Shown here piece by piece: positions 53,351 through 62,934 of a stretch of 64,000 nt of DNA. Source of the stretch: Cupriavidus sp. WKF15 (GTDB taxonomy: Bacteria > Pseudomonadota > Gammaproteobacteria > Burkholderiales > Burkholderiaceae); assembly GCF_029278605.1 (NCBI RefSeq), contig NZ_CP119573.1:1178001-1242000 (forward strand). Reading direction: 5' to 3'. Position numbers and translations under genes: made by a program. The notes beneath the pieces were generated by a model. That model saw only the letters and a program-made list of their open reading frames with translations. It did not search any database and was not told the origin of the DNA. Position 1 is the stretch's first letter. Each line of letters starts with the position of its first letter.

Positions 53351-54136
53351 TCAGCGCGCGAACTGCGCCAGCACCGTGCCGATCGCCGCCAGGCCCGACT
53401 CCAGCATGTGCTGCATGTAGCTGCCCATCTGCGGCATCACCAGCGACAGCACCAGCAGGCCGCCGGAAAGCGTGACCGGAAAACCCACCGCGAAGACCGA
53501 CAGTTGCGGCGAAGCGCGGTTGAGAATGCCCATGGCCAGGTTCAGGGTCAGCAGCGCGGCAATCATCGGCAGCGCCAGCAGCAGCCCGGACGAGAACACC
53601 ATGCCGCCGGCGCGCGCCACGGCGTGCCAGCCTTCGGCAGCCACCGGCGTGGCGCCGATGGGCAGGCCCTGGAAGCTGTCGACCAGCGTGCCCAGCATCA
53701 GCAGGTGCCCGTCCAGCGCCAGGAACAGCAGCATGGCGATGATGTTCAGGAAGCGCGACAGCACCATGGTCTGCCCGCCCGCGGAACGGTCGAAGAGGGA
53801 CGCGAAGCCCAAGCCCATCTGGAGCCCGATGATTTCACCAGCCTGCTGCACCACGGCGAACACGAGCCGCATGGTAAAACCCGTGGCCAGGCCGATGCCG
53901 ACCTCGTTGAGGATGATGATCAGCCCTTCCCACGAATAGACCGGCACCACCGGCAGGTTGGGCAGGGTGGGCGAGACCACCATCGCGATGAGCGCGGCGA
54001 GCCCGATCTTGACGCGGCGCGGGATGGTCGATTCCCCGAACAGCGGTGCGGTGCCGATCAGCGCCAGCAGCCGGAACAGCGGCCAGAGGAAGGCCGCGAT
54101 CCAGCCATAGAGCTGCGCGTTGGTGACTTCGATCAC
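53351..54136 (-). CDS. fliR: Flagellar export gate protein FliR
   Basis: A 261-residue integral membrane protein of the flagellar type III export gate: FRLLALIGTAPLFGESTIPRRVKIGLAALIAMVV at the start, GLATGFTMRLVFAVVQQAGEIIGLQMGLGF in the middle. Last gene of fliLMNOPQR here, 54 bases after fliQ. Full length. Confidence 0.96.
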   Translation of the reverse strand: MIEVTNAQLYGWIAAFLWPLFRLLALIGTAPLFGESTIPRRVKIGLAALIAMVVSPTLPNLPVVPVYSWEGLIIILNEVGIGLATGFTMRLVFAVVQQAGEIIGLQMGLGFASLFDRSAGGQTMVLSRFLNIIAMLLFLALDGHLLMLGTLVDSFQGLPIGATPVAAEGWHAVARAGGMVFSSGLLLALPMIAALLTLNLAMGILNRASPQLSVFAVGFPVTLSGGLLVLSLVMPQMGSYMQHMLESGLAAIGTVLAQFAR

Positions 54137-54190
54137 GGCAGGGCGCTGGTTGCGGCGAAAACGAGGGGAAGGCGGTAGGCGGTTGCGGCG

Positions 54191-54460
54191 TCAGTGCGCC
54201 AGGGCGGGAATGCCCTGGAGTATTTCGCGCATGTAGTCGACCATGGTGTTGACCATCCACGGGCCGGCCAGCACTAGCGTGATGAACAGCGCGACCAGCT
54301 TCGGGATGAAGGTCAGGGTCATTTCGTTGATCTGCGTGGCGGCCTGGAACAGGCTCACCACCAGGCCGGCGGCAAGGGCCACCAGCAGCGGCGGCGCCGC
54401 CAGCATCAGCGTCATCTTCATCGCGTGGGTCGCGATGGTCATTACGGTTTCCGGAGTCAT
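54191..54460 (-). CDS. fliQ: Flagellar export gate protein FliQ
   Basis: An 89-residue protein with two membrane helices: MKMTLMLAAPPLLVALAAGLVVSLFQAATQINEMTLTFIPKLVALF, the FliQ signature. Forms the export gate with FliP and FliR. 22 bases after fliP. Confidence 0.96.
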   Translation of the reverse strand: MTPETVMTIATHAMKMTLMLAAPPLLVALAAGLVVSLFQAATQINEMTLTFIPKLVALFITLVLAGPWMVNTMVDYMREILQGIPALAH

Positions 54461-54482
54461 GGCCAGGGTCGGTCTGTGCGGG

Positions 54483-55280
54483 TCAGTTCATGAAGCTCTG
54501 CGCCAGTGAGCCCAGCAGCAGCTGCCAGCCATCCACCAGCACGAACAGCATCAGCTTGAACGGCAGCGAGAGGGTGGCCGGCGGCACCATCATCATGCCC
54601 ATGGCCATCAGCACGCTGGCGACGACCAGGTCGATGATCAGAAACGGGATGAAGATGGTAAAGCCGATCTGGAACGCGGTCTTGAGCTCGCTGGTGACGA
54701 AGGCCGGCACCAGGATGCTCATCGGCACCTCTTCGGGGCCCTGCATCTCCGGTGCCTTGGCCATCTGCGCGAACATGGCCAGGTCCTTCTCGCGGGTCTG
54801 CTTGAGCATGAAGCCCTTGAGCGGCTCGGCCGCCTTCGCCATCGCGGTTTCGAGGCTGATCTTGTTTTCGGACAGGGGCTTGTAGGCGTCGTTGTAGACC
54901 CGGTCCAGTACCGGCCCCATCACGAAGAAGGTCAGGAACAGCGACAGGCCGACCAGCACCTGGTTGGGCGGCGACGAGGCCGTGCCGAGCGCATTGCGCA
55001 GCAGGCCCAGCACGATGATGATGCGGGTGAAGCCCGTCATCATCAGCATGGCCGCCGGCAGGAAGCTGAGCGAGGTCAGCAGGACCAGGGTCTGGATCGA
55101 CAGCGACCAGATCTGGCCGCCGCCGGGGCCGGGCTTGCTCGTCACGCCGGGCAGTGCCTGTGCGAGCACGGGGGCAGGGATGACGGCCAGCGCCAGCGCG
55201 GCCAGCAGCAGGGCGCCGCCCGCGGCCACCGCGTGAGGATGCGTCTTGCGCCGCGACGTGGCGGCGCGCTGGATGTTCAT
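54483..55280 (-). CDS. fliP: Flagellar export gate protein FliP
   Basis: A 265-residue protein with a signal-like N-terminus, then [41 protein letters not shown] and [30 protein letters not shown], strongly conserved FliP segments. Its ATG overlaps the fliO stop by four bases. Confidence 0.96.
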   Translation of the reverse strand: MNIQRAATSRRKTHPHAVAAGGALLLAALALAVIPAPVLAQALPGVTSKPGPGGGQIWSLSIQTLVLLTSLSFLPAAMLMMTGFTRIIIVLGLLRNALGTASSPPNQVLVGLSLFLTFFVMGPVLDRVYNDAYKPLSENKISLETAMAKAAEPLKGFMLKQTREKDLAMFAQMAKAPEMQGPEEVPMSILVPAFVTSELKTAFQIGFTIFIPFLIIDLVVASVLMAMGMMMVPPATLSLPFKLMLFVLVDGWQLLLGSLAQSFMN

Positions 55281-55726
55281 GACTTGAAGTTTTCCTGCAT
55301 CGAGCGCAGCAGCTTTTCGGCAAAGCTGCCGCCGGAATTCTGGCCACCGGGCCCGGACGGGGCCGATGGCGCGGCCTGTCCCGCCGGCATGCTGTGCAAG
55401 GTGCGGATCTCGCCCGCGCTGACGCCGAGCACCAGCCAGGTGTCGCCGACTTCGACCAGCACCAGCCGCTGGCGGGCGCCGAGCATGGTGCTGCCGATCA
55501 CCTTCATCATGCCCTGCGGCCCGTGGCGGACCAGGCCCGCACGGCGTGCCGCCCAGGCCAGCCCGAGGATCAGCGCGATGATGCCGAACAATCCGAGCCC
55601 GGCCTGCGCGAGGCTGGCCGCGCTGCTGACGGCGGCGCCGCCGCCTTCGGCAGCACGCGCCAGGCACGGCGCGCCGATCGCCGCGAACGGCAGGACGGCA
55701 CGCCGCAGGCGGGCGGCGGCGTTCAT
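55277..55726 (-). CDS. fliO: Flagellar biosynthesis protein FliO
   Basis: A 149-residue protein: signal peptide, one membrane helix ([22 protein letters not shown]), then the FliO cytoplasmic domain [35 protein letters not shown]. It assists assembly of the FliP ring. Overlaps fliN by four bases. Confidence 0.93.
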   Translation of the reverse strand: MNAAARLRRAVLPFAAIGAPCLARAAEGGGAAVSSAASLAQAGLGLFGIIALILGLAWAARRAGLVRHGPQGMMKVIGSTMLGARQRLVLVEVGDTWLVLGVSAGEIRTLHSMPAGQAAPSAPSGPGGQNSGGSFAEKLLRSMQENFKS

Positions 55727-56151
55727 TTGTTGAGTTTGCGGATGCGTTCGGACGGCGTGATGATGTCCGTCAGGCGGATGCCGAACTTGTCGTTCACCAC
55801 CACCACCTCGCCCTGCGCGATCAGGTAGCCGTTGACCAGCACGTCCATTGGCTCGCCGGCCAGCCCGTCCAGTTCCACCACCGATCCCTGCGCCAGCTGC
55901 AGCAGGTTCTTGATGGGCACCTTGGTGCGGCCCAGCTCGACCGTGAGCTGTACCGGGATATCGAGGATCATCTCGATATCGTTGTGGAAGCCGCTCGGTG
56001 CTTCCTTGGCCAGCGGCGGGAAGACGGTGGCGGCGGCCGGGGTGGCGGCCGGTGCCGGGGCTTCGGCCGCAGTGGCGCTGGTCTGTTCAGCCAGTGCGCT
56101 GGCCCAGTCGTCCATCGGATCGACCGGCTTGTCCTCGATGCCGTCAGTCAT
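55723..56151 (-). CDS. fliN: Flagellar motor switch protein FliN
   Basis: A 142-residue protein with an Ala/Pro-rich head and a SpoA domain at residues 65-140: [51 protein letters not shown]. Part of the C-ring. Overlaps the fliM stop by eight bases. Confidence 0.95.
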   Translation of the reverse strand: MTDGIEDKPVDPMDDWASALAEQTSATAAEAPAPAATPAAATVFPPLAKEAPSGFHNDIEMILDIPVQLTVELGRTKVPIKNLLQLAQGSVVELDGLAGEPMDVLVNGYLIAQGEVVVVNDKFGIRLTDIITPSERIRKLNK

Positions 56152-57157
56152 GATCGGTTTCCTTGTTGGAATCGCTGTCTTGGTGATTGATCATTCGCTC
56201 TACCCGCAGCGCGTACTGGCCATTCATCGTGCCAAAGCCGCATTGCATGACGGGCACGCCGTTCACCTTGCCGAACACGTGCTCCGGCAGCTCGATCGGC
56301 AGCACGTCGCCGGCGCGCAGCGCCAGCACTTCCGCCACGGTGCTCTGCACTTGCGTGAACTCGGCCACGACTTCCACATCCGCGGCGCGCAGCTGTTGCG
56401 ACAGCTTCGCGAGCCAGCTCTTGTCGACCTCCTTCTCGTCCTGCAGCGGATTCATCAGCAGGTCCTTGAGCGGCTCGATCATGGCGTAGGGCAGGCAGAC
56501 ATGGAGCTGCCCGCCCACGGCGCCGAGTTCGATGTGGAAGGCGGTGGTGATCACGGCCTCATTGGCCGTGGCGACGTTTGCAAACTTGGTGTGCATCTCC
56601 GAGCGGATGTACTCGGTCTCGATCGGATGCACGGTGCGCCAGGCATTGCCGTAGCTGCTCAGCGTCATCTCCAGCATGCGCTGGATGATGCGCTGCTCGG
56701 TCTGGGTGAAGTCGCGGCCTTCCACGCGGGTGTGGAAGCGGCCGTCGCCGCCGAACAGGTTGTCGACCACCAGGAACACCAGGTTCGGGTCGTACACGAA
56801 CAGGGCCGTGCCGCGCAGCGGCTTCAGGTGGACCAGGTTCAGGTTGGTCGGCATCGGCAGGTTGCGCGCGAAATCGCCGAACTTCTCGATGCGCACGCTG
56901 CCCACGGTAATGTCGGCGCCGCGGCGGATGAAGTTGAACAGCGCCGTGCGCAGCGAACGTGCAAAGCGCTCGTTGATGATCTCGAGCGTGTGCAGGCGTC
57001 CGCGGATGACGCGTTCCTGCGTGGCCAGGTTGTACGGGCGAACCCCATCCTCGTCGACCGCGGCGGGCTCGCTCGCCTTGGGCGTGTCGGCTTCGCCGGA
57101 AACGCCCTTGAGCAGCTCGTCTACCTCGTCCTGCGAGAGGAACTTGTCATAGGCCAT
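56144..57157 (-). CDS. fliM: Flagellar motor switch protein FliM
   Basis: A 337-residue protein: N-terminal CheY-binding segment (LSQDEVDELLKGV), CheC-like middle domain (RIEKFGDFARNLPMPTNLNLV, FGGDGRFHTRVEGRDFTQTEQRII) and a SpoA domain at the C-terminus. Links chemotaxis signals to rotation. The fliL gene ends 155 bases upstream. Confidence 0.96.
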   Translation of the reverse strand: MAYDKFLSQDEVDELLKGVSGEADTPKASEPAAVDEDGVRPYNLATQERVIRGRLHTLEIINERFARSLRTALFNFIRRGADITVGSVRIEKFGDFARNLPMPTNLNLVHLKPLRGTALFVYDPNLVFLVVDNLFGGDGRFHTRVEGRDFTQTEQRIIQRMLEMTLSSYGNAWRTVHPIETEYIRSEMHTKFANVATANEAVITTAFHIELGAVGGQLHVCLPYAMIEPLKDLLMNPLQDEKEVDKSWLAKLSQQLRAADVEVVAEFTQVQSTVAEVLALRAGDVLPIELPEHVFGKVNGVPVMQCGFGTMNGQYALRVERMINHQDSDSNKETDHD

Positions 57158-57312
57158 TTGATGTCCTGCCCCTTATGCTGCGGTGTAAGTCGAACTGTCC
57201 ATGTCCGCGTCAGCGCGCACGGCGGCCTGCCGGCGTGCAGGTGCGCGGATGGCGGCGCTGGAATCCGGATGGCAGTCTCATATCGGGTTGGCTGTCGGGG
57301 CAGGGCAAGTGC

Positions 57313-57807
57313 TTACTGCACCACGAAAGAGGTGAACAACACGTCCAGCACGCGTTGCGGCGGCAGCCCGGCCGCGAACGGCTGGTTGATCGCATTGCGG
57401 ATGTCGTCGGCCAGCTTGCGCTTGCCATCCACGGTGGAGAGCTCTGCCGGTTGCCGTGCCGACAACAGCAACAGGATGCGGCTGCGGGCCTCGGGCAGGT
57501 ACTGCGTCATGCGCGCCTGCGTCTCGGCGTCGGCAACCTTCAGCGACAGGCCGGTATGCAGGAAGCGGTCGCCATCTTCGCCCTTGAGGTTGACGGTGAA
57601 AGCGTCCAGCGGCACGAAGATGGGCGGCGGGATCACGGGCGCGGCCGGTGCGGCGGGTGCCGCCGGTTGCCGGTTGCCCAGGATGCTGCCCAGCACGAAG
57701 CCTCCGGCGCCCAGAACCAGGACCAGCACGCCGCCGCCGATCAGCAGCATGCGGCCGCGCTTGCTTGCGTTGCCGCCAATCTGGGAAGGAGAAGCCGTGT
57801 TCGCCAT
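57313..57807 (-). CDS. fliL: Flagellar basal-body-associated protein FliL
   Basis: A 164-residue protein with one membrane helix (MLLIGGGVLVLVLGAGGFVLGSIL), an Ala/Pro linker, and the FliL domain FVPLDAFTVNLKGEDGDRFLHTGLSLKVADAETQARM. Supports the stator. ATG at 57807 after GAAGGAGAAG; the longer frame to 57960 lacks a site. Confidence 0.94.
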   Translation of the reverse strand: MANTASPSQIGGNASKRGRMLLIGGGVLVLVLGAGGFVLGSILGNRQPAAPAAPAAPVIPPPIFVPLDAFTVNLKGEDGDRFLHTGLSLKVADAETQARMTQYLPEARSRILLLLSARQPAELSTVDGKRKLADDIRNAINQPFAAGLPPQRVLDVLFTSFVVQ

Positions 57808-58258
57808 GAGAAGCCTGTGTCGGAATGCCTGCCATTCTTGCGGAATCGCAGGCCAGCAAAGGGCCGAAAAAAAGGGGGAAACCCTTTCAGCTTGGCCGTT
57901 TGAGCAGAAAGGGAGCAGGCATGGCTGCGCCAGCGGGCGTGTGGTGCGCGCCTGCTGCATGGTTAACGCGCCGTGGTCGCCGAACTTGAGTTACCGGCAC
58001 AAGGAATCCGGTGCTGCCGTCGTCCCTGATGGGATCGCGGCGGCGCTCGCATGCCTGGCATCGCTGCCAATCCCTACTACACTAGTCGGGTAGTCGATCA
58101 TGCGGGTCGGTGTGATTCATTGTTGCTAAGTGCTTGTTGTAAAAGCAATTTTGTATTTTTACTCTTATATAAGATATAAGACATTTGACCGAGCCGGTGC
58201 TTCGGACTACAATCGCGACGTCACGGAATTTCTACAACCAATTACTCAGCAGGTTCCC
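57808..58258. other. Divergent region between fliL and acnB
   Basis: About 450 bases that should hold the promoters of the fliLMNOPQR operon (leftward) and acnB (rightward). An AT-rich patch at 58130-58185 (ATATAAGATATAAGACATTT) is the likely acnB promoter. No gene. Confidence 0.5.
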
Positions 58259-60850
58259 ATGCTTGAAAACTATCGCGCCCATGTCGCCGAACGCGCCGCG
58301 CTTGGCATCCCCCCGCTGCCCCTGACTGCAAAGCAGACGGCCGAGCTGATCGAGCTGCTGAAGAACCCGCCCGCCGGTGAAGAGCAGACCCTGGTTGAAC
58401 TGATTACCAACCGCGTGCCGGCCGGCGTGGATGACGCCGCCAAGGTCAAGGCCTCGTACCTGGCCGCCGTCGCGCTGGGCAAGGAAAAGTGCGTGCTGAT
58501 CAGCCGCGCCAAGGCCACCGAGCTGCTGGGCACCATGCTGGGCGGCTACAACATCTCGCCGCTGATCGAGCTGCTGGACGACGCCGAAGTCGGCACCGTC
58601 GCCGCTGACGCGCTGAAGAAGACCCTGCTGATGTTCGACGCCTTCCATGACGTGAAGGAAAAGGCGGACAAAGGCAACGCCAACGCCAAGGCCGTGCTGC
58701 AGAGCTGGGCCGACGCCGAGTGGTTCACGAGCCGTCCGGAAGTCCCGCAAAGCCTGACCATCACCGTGTTCAAGGTGCCGGGCGAAACCAACACCGACGA
58801 CCTGTCGCCGGCCCCGGACGCCACCACGCGCCCGGATATCCCGATGCACGCGCTGGCCATGCTGAAGAACAAGCGCGAAGGCGCGGCGTTCCAGCCGGAA
58901 GAAGACGGCAAGCGCGGCCCGGTCAAGTTCATCGAATCGCTGAAGGACAAGGGCAACCTGGTCGCCTACGTGGGCGACGTGGTCGGTACCGGCTCTTCGC
59001 GCAAGTCGGCCACCAACTCGGTGCTGTGGTTCACCGGTGAAGACATCCCCTTCATCCCGAACAAGCGTTTCGGTGGCGTGTGCCTGGGCAGCAAGATTGC
59101 CCCGATCTTCTACAACACCATGGAGGACGCCGGCGCGCTGCCGATCGAGCTGGACGTGTCGAAGATGGAAATGGGCGACGTGGTCGAGCTGCGCCCGTAC
59201 GAAGGCAAGGCCCTGAAGAACGGCGCCGTAATCGCCGAGTTCAAGGTCAAGTCCGACGTGCTGTTCGACGAAGTCCGCGCCGGCGGCCGCATTCCGCTGA
59301 TCGTCGGCCGTGGCCTGACCGCCAAGGCGCGCGAAGCGCTGGGCCTGGCCCCGTCGACGCTGTTCCGCCTGCCGCAGAACCCGGCTGATACCGGCAAGGG
59401 CTACACGCTGGCCCAGAAGATGGTCGGCCGTGCCTGCGGCCTGCCGGAAGGCAAGGGCATCCGCCCGGGCACCTATTGCGAACCGAAGATGACCTCGGTG
59501 GGCTCGCAGGACACCACCGGCCCGATGACGCGCGACGAGCTGAAGGACCTGGCCTGCCTGGGCTTCTCGGCCGACCTGGTGATGCAGTCGTTCTGCCACA
59601 CCGCCGCCTATCCGAAGCCGGTCGACGTGAAGACCCACCACACGCTGCCCGAGTTCATCAGCACCCGTGGCGGCATCTCGCTGCGCCCGGGTGACGGCGT
59701 GATCCACTCGTGGCTGAACCGCATGCTGCTGCCCGACACCGTCGGCACCGGCGGCGACTCGCACACCCGCTTCCCGATCGGCATCAGCTTCCCGGCCGGT
59801 TCGGGCCTGGTCGCCTTTGCCGCCGCCACCGGCGTGATGCCGCTGGACATGCCGGAATCGGTACTGGTCCGCTTCAAGGGCAAGATGCAGCCGGGCGTGA
59901 CCCTGCGTGACCTGGTCAACGCGATTCCGCTGTACGCGATCAAGCAAGGCCTGCTGACCGTGGCCAAGCAAGGCAAGAAGAACATCTTCTCGGGCCGCGT
60001 GCTGGAAATCGAAGGCCTGCCCGACCTGAAGGTCGAGCAAGCGTTCGAACTGTCGGATGCCTCCGCCGAGCGTTCGGCCGCCGGTTGCACGGTGCGCCTG
60101 AACAAGGAACCGATCATCGAATACATCAACAGCAACATCACGCTGCTGAAGTGGATGATCGCCCAGGGCTACCAGGATCCGCGCAGCCTGCAGCGCCGCA
60201 TCGAGGCCATGCAAGCCTGGCTGGCCAAGCCGGAACTGCTGGCGCCGGACGCCGACGCCGAGTACGCCGCCGTGATCGAGATCGACCTGGCCGACGTGCA
60301 CGAGCCGATCGTGGCCTGCCCGAACGACCCGGACGACGTGAAGACGCTGTCGGAAGTTGCTGGCGCCAAGATCGACGAAGTGTTCATCGGTTCGTGCATG
60401 ACCAACATCGGCCACTTCCGCGCAGCCTCCAAGCTGCTGGAAGGCAAGCGCGACATCCCGGTCAAGCTGTGGGTCGCTCCGCCGACCAAGATGGACCAGA
60501 AGCAGCTGACCGAGGAAGGCCACTACGGCGTGTTCGGCACGGCCGGCGCGCGTACCGAAATGCCGGGCTGCTCGCTGTGCATGGGTAACCAGGCACAGGT
60601 GCGCGAAGGCGCGACGGTGATGTCGACCTCGACCCGCAACTTCCCGAACCGCCTGGGCAAGAACACCAACGTGTACCTGGGCTCGGCCGAACTGGCCGCG
60701 ATCTGCTCGCGCCTGGGCCGCATCCCGAGCAAGGACGAGTACATGGCCGATATTGGCGTCATCAACCAGAATGGCGACAAGATTTACAAGTACATGAACT
60801 TCGATCAGATCGAGGACTTCAAGGAAGTTGCCGATGGCGTGACCCTGTAA
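58259..60850 (+). CDS. acnB: Aconitate hydratase B
   Basis: An 863-residue aconitase of the AcnB type, with N-terminal HEAT-like and swivel domains before the catalytic part. Fe-S ligands are in GSCMTNIGH and [43 protein letters not shown] are conserved. Interconverts citrate and isocitrate in the TCA cycle. ATG at 58259 starts the family-typical [22 protein letters not shown]. Core chromosomal gene, very high-GC codon use, unlike the island. Confidence 0.97.
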   Translation: MLENYRAHVAERAALGIPPLPLTAKQTAELIELLKNPPAGEEQTLVELITNRVPAGVDDAAKVKASYLAAVALGKEKCVLISRAKATELLGTMLGGYNISPLIELLDDAEVGTVAADALKKTLLMFDAFHDVKEKADKGNANAKAVLQSWADAEWFTSRPEVPQSLTITVFKVPGETNTDDLSPAPDATTRPDIPMHALAMLKNKREGAAFQPEEDGKRGPVKFIESLKDKGNLVAYVGDVVGTGSSRKSATNSVLWFTGEDIPFIPNKRFGGVCLGSKIAPIFYNTMEDAGALPIELDVSKMEMGDVVELRPYEGKALKNGAVIAEFKVKSDVLFDEVRAGGRIPLIVGRGLTAKAREALGLAPSTLFRLPQNPADTGKGYTLAQKMVGRACGLPEGKGIRPGTYCEPKMTSVGSQDTTGPMTRDELKDLACLGFSADLVMQSFCHTAAYPKPVDVKTHHTLPEFISTRGGISLRPGDGVIHSWLNRMLLPDTVGTGGDSHTRFPIGISFPAGSGLVAFAAATGVMPLDMPESVLVRFKGKMQPGVTLRDLVNAIPLYAIKQGLLTVAKQGKKNIFSGRVLEIEGLPDLKVEQAFELSDASAERSAAGCTVRLNKEPIIEYINSNITLLKWMIAQGYQDPRSLQRRIEAMQAWLAKPELLAPDADAEYAAVIEIDLADVHEPIVACPNDPDDVKTLSEVAGAKIDEVFIGSCMTNIGHFRAASKLLEGKRDIPVKLWVAPPTKMDQKQLTEEGHYGVFGTAGARTEMPGCSLCMGNQAQVREGATVMSTSTRNFPNRLGKNTNVYLGSAELAAICSRLGRIPSKDEYMADIGVINQNGDKIYKYMNFDQIEDFKEVADGVTL

Positions 60851-60861
60851 GGTTCGCGGCG

Positions 60862-60887
60862 GCGGCGGTCTAGTAGTAGACCGCCGC
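60862..60887. terminator. First stem-loop after acnB
   Basis: Perfect 11-base stem GCGGCGGTCTA, loop GTAG, TAGACCGCCGC, no T-tract. Precedes the true terminator and may protect the transcript end. Confidence 0.55.
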
Positions 60888-60901
60888 AATGGGCCAGACC
60901 A

Positions 60902-60933
60902 AAAAGCCCCGATGTCATCACGTCGGGGCTTTT
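60902..60933 (+). terminator. acnB rho-independent terminator
   Basis: AAAAGCCCCGATGT, loop CATC, ACGTCGGGGCTTTT: 14-base arms with one mismatch, ending in TTTTCTC. Bidirectional in form. Confidence 0.88.
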
Positions 60934-60939
60934 CTCATT

Positions 60940-61429
60940 GGTGCGGCAATCCGTGCACAGGCCCGATTGTTTTGCGATTCCGCGATGCCGGATCCGAGGG
61001 ACGCCTGGACTCAACGGCTGAGGGCCGTCCCAGAGTCCCGTCATGGCGCGAATGTCCTAATGTGACGACGCACCGGTTCTACCTCCCAAGTCGTTTATAT
61101 CGGGCGAGTTATCCGCCTGGAACGGTCCGAGCACAGGCCGCTCGTTTCCGGGGTGGGCGCTACCTTGTAGCACGAGCCCACCAGCAGGATGAACGGGTTG
61201 CCGTTCCCGGCTAGGGATGGCAATGACAAGGTCCGACAAGAGCTGGCCCGCGGGCGATAGACTCACTGCTTCCCGAGTTTGACGAGCAAGGCGCGGGCCT
61301 CCCGCAAGTCAACGGTGTCGAAGCCCTCGCTAACCAGCCGTAGGTCTCGTACAACACCATTTTTGTATACCCCGATTGGTGTATTCGAGTCCGTTGCCAG
61401 GAAGGGAGGTTGCTTGGCTGGTGCAGCGC
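60940..61429. other. Gap with a possible small coupled gene
   Basis: No certain gene. On the minus strand a 56-codon frame (61433 down to 61263) begins TTG overlapping the SDR stop as TTGA, and reads TPIGVYKNGVVRDLRLVSEGFDTVDLREARALLVKLGKQ. It looks like a protein C-terminus; either a small coupled gene or the tail of a deleted one. Confidence 0.35.
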
Positions 61430-62224
61430 TCAATAGGCTCTTGTGAATCCCCCATCATGCAGCAGGTTCACGCCGGTGATGTGGTCGGAGAAGGGGGATA
61501 ACAGGACTTCGACCGCCAGAGCCACCTCATCCGGGCTTCCATACTTGCGCAAGGGAATGTTCGACGTTTCCGTGGCCACTCGCTCATCGAAGGTCATGCC
61601 GGCCCGGGTGGCGCGCTGGCCGATCGACGCCACATAGTCCGGGGTAAGCGTGCCGCCGAGAGAGAGGGTATTGACGTGAATCCCTCTCTCGCCCAACGCG
61701 AATGCCAGCGTCTTGGCCTGAGCCAGCCATGCACAGCGCAGGACGTTGCTGGTCGCGTAGTTTCCAAGCGCTTGCACCGAGGTGATGGCGGAAATGATGA
61801 CAATTTTCGCCCGGCGTCCCTGGGAGGGTTCCGGCTGCATGATGGAGATCGCGCTCTTGAGAAGTTCAAGGGGGCCGATAAAGTGGCTCTGAAACAGCTG
61901 GCGCCACGTGTCCGGTGGAGGCTGGCATTCCTCGGTGGGCCGCATCTGGGGTGGCATCAGTACCACGCCGTCCAGGACGGTCCCTTTCGCTGCAAGCTCA
62001 CGCGAAAACGATAGGACAGAGGCATCGCTGGACATGTCGACAGAGATCCAGCGGAATGACTGCTCGCCAGGCCCTTTGAGCCTTGCGCAGGCGGCTTGCA
62101 GCTTGGCAATGTCGCGCGCGGCGAGAATCAGCGAATTCCCTGCTTGCGCCAGTCTTGCGCAGACGGCGCTCCCGATGCCACCGGTAGCCCCAGTGACCAG
62201 GATGACTCTGCTTGTCTCGGACAT
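61430..62224 (-). CDS. Short-chain dehydrogenase/reductase
   Basis: A 264-residue SDR: TGATGGIGSAVCARLAQAG (cofactor loop), IISAITSVQALGNYATSNVLRCA at the active site. The usual YxxxK is replaced here by YATSN, so the catalytic Lys is not in its normal place, which casts doubt on ordinary dehydrogenase activity. GGGAGAG precedes the ATG at 62224. Substrate unknown. Confidence 0.82.
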   Translation of the reverse strand: MSETSRVILVTGATGGIGSAVCARLAQAGNSLILAARDIAKLQAACARLKGPGEQSFRWISVDMSSDASVLSFSRELAAKGTVLDGVVLMPPQMRPTEECQPPPDTWRQLFQSHFIGPLELLKSAISIMQPEPSQGRRAKIVIISAITSVQALGNYATSNVLRCAWLAQAKTLAFALGERGIHVNTLSLGGTLTPDYVASIGQRATRAGMTFDERVATETSNIPLRKYGSPDEVALAVEVLLSPFSDHITGVNLLHDGGFTRAY

Positions 62225-62568
62225 GTCGCTCTCCCGCAGTAGCTTGTATCCTGCCATGCCGACAGCAGCAATCCGGACAGGGCGATGGCCGGCATTCCGA
62301 GCCTGGAGGGAACGCCCCGCCTATGTCTGATATTTATAGTGCACGAGAGGTGCCGCCGGCGAACGGCCGGCCTCGCTTCGCGTCCGCGGGCTGTCGCCAA
62401 GAATCTCGGCCAACAAGATTCCATGTTTTGTGCGAGGGCGTACATACTCAATGAACGTCCAGGAAAGACGCTAACTTCGATAGGCGGTGAGTGCTGGGCT
62501 GGTTTCGGCAGTGGCCGTGTTAAAGCCGCAAAATGCTTCGAATCTGTCCAACCTGCCAGGAGGCACAG

Positions 62569-62790
62569 ATGAAACAGGTATCACTGACCATTCCGGAAAT
62601 TGGGTTGATTGCCGGAACACGGGCGGCGGGCGCTGCGGGCCTCGCACTGTTGCTCAGCGACAGAATGAATCCGGAACAACGCCGTGCCATCGGCTGGACG
62701 CTGCTCGCTGTAGGGGTTATCACCACAGTGCCGTTGGTCGCCCAAGTGTTTGGCAAACGTCAGCCATACAAAAGCCCCGACGAGAAGTGA
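62569..62790 (+). CDS. Small membrane protein, 73 residues
   Basis: Two hydrophobic segments: IPEIGLIAGTRAAGAAGLALLL and AIGWTLLAVGVITTVPLVAQVF, with a charged loop SDRMNPEQRR between. AGGAGG precedes the ATG. Resembles small inner-membrane proteins of Burkholderiales; function unknown. Confidence 0.7.
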   Translation: MKQVSLTIPEIGLIAGTRAAGAAGLALLLSDRMNPEQRRAIGWTLLAVGVITTVPLVAQVFGKRQPYKSPDEK

Positions 62791-62934
62791 AGTAATGGTG
62801 CGAGGGCCAGAGCCAAAAAATTGACCGGCCGGTCCTGGCGGAACGCAGACGGAGGGCCGTCGTGAAAATCAACGCGTTGCCAGGCCGCAGCGTCCTGCCA
62901 TCAGGCGTGGAGTTGCAAACAGGGAAACTGTGAA

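Noticed and set aside
52276..53475. 399-codon plus-strand frame overlapping rtcB and the lipoprotein gene
   Set aside because: Arg/Gly/Pro-rich out-of-frame reading of rtcB; no conserved motif.
55832..58093. 753-codon plus-strand frame opposite fliN, fliM and fliL
   Set aside because: Antisense shadow of three well-recognised flagellar genes; no domain, Ser/Arg/Pro-rich low-complexity translation.
58232..60889. 885-codon open frame on the minus strand opposite acnB
   Set aside because: It is the mirror of a high-GC coding gene; composition (His/Ala/Arg/Gly-rich) matches no family, and acnB on the other strand is certain.
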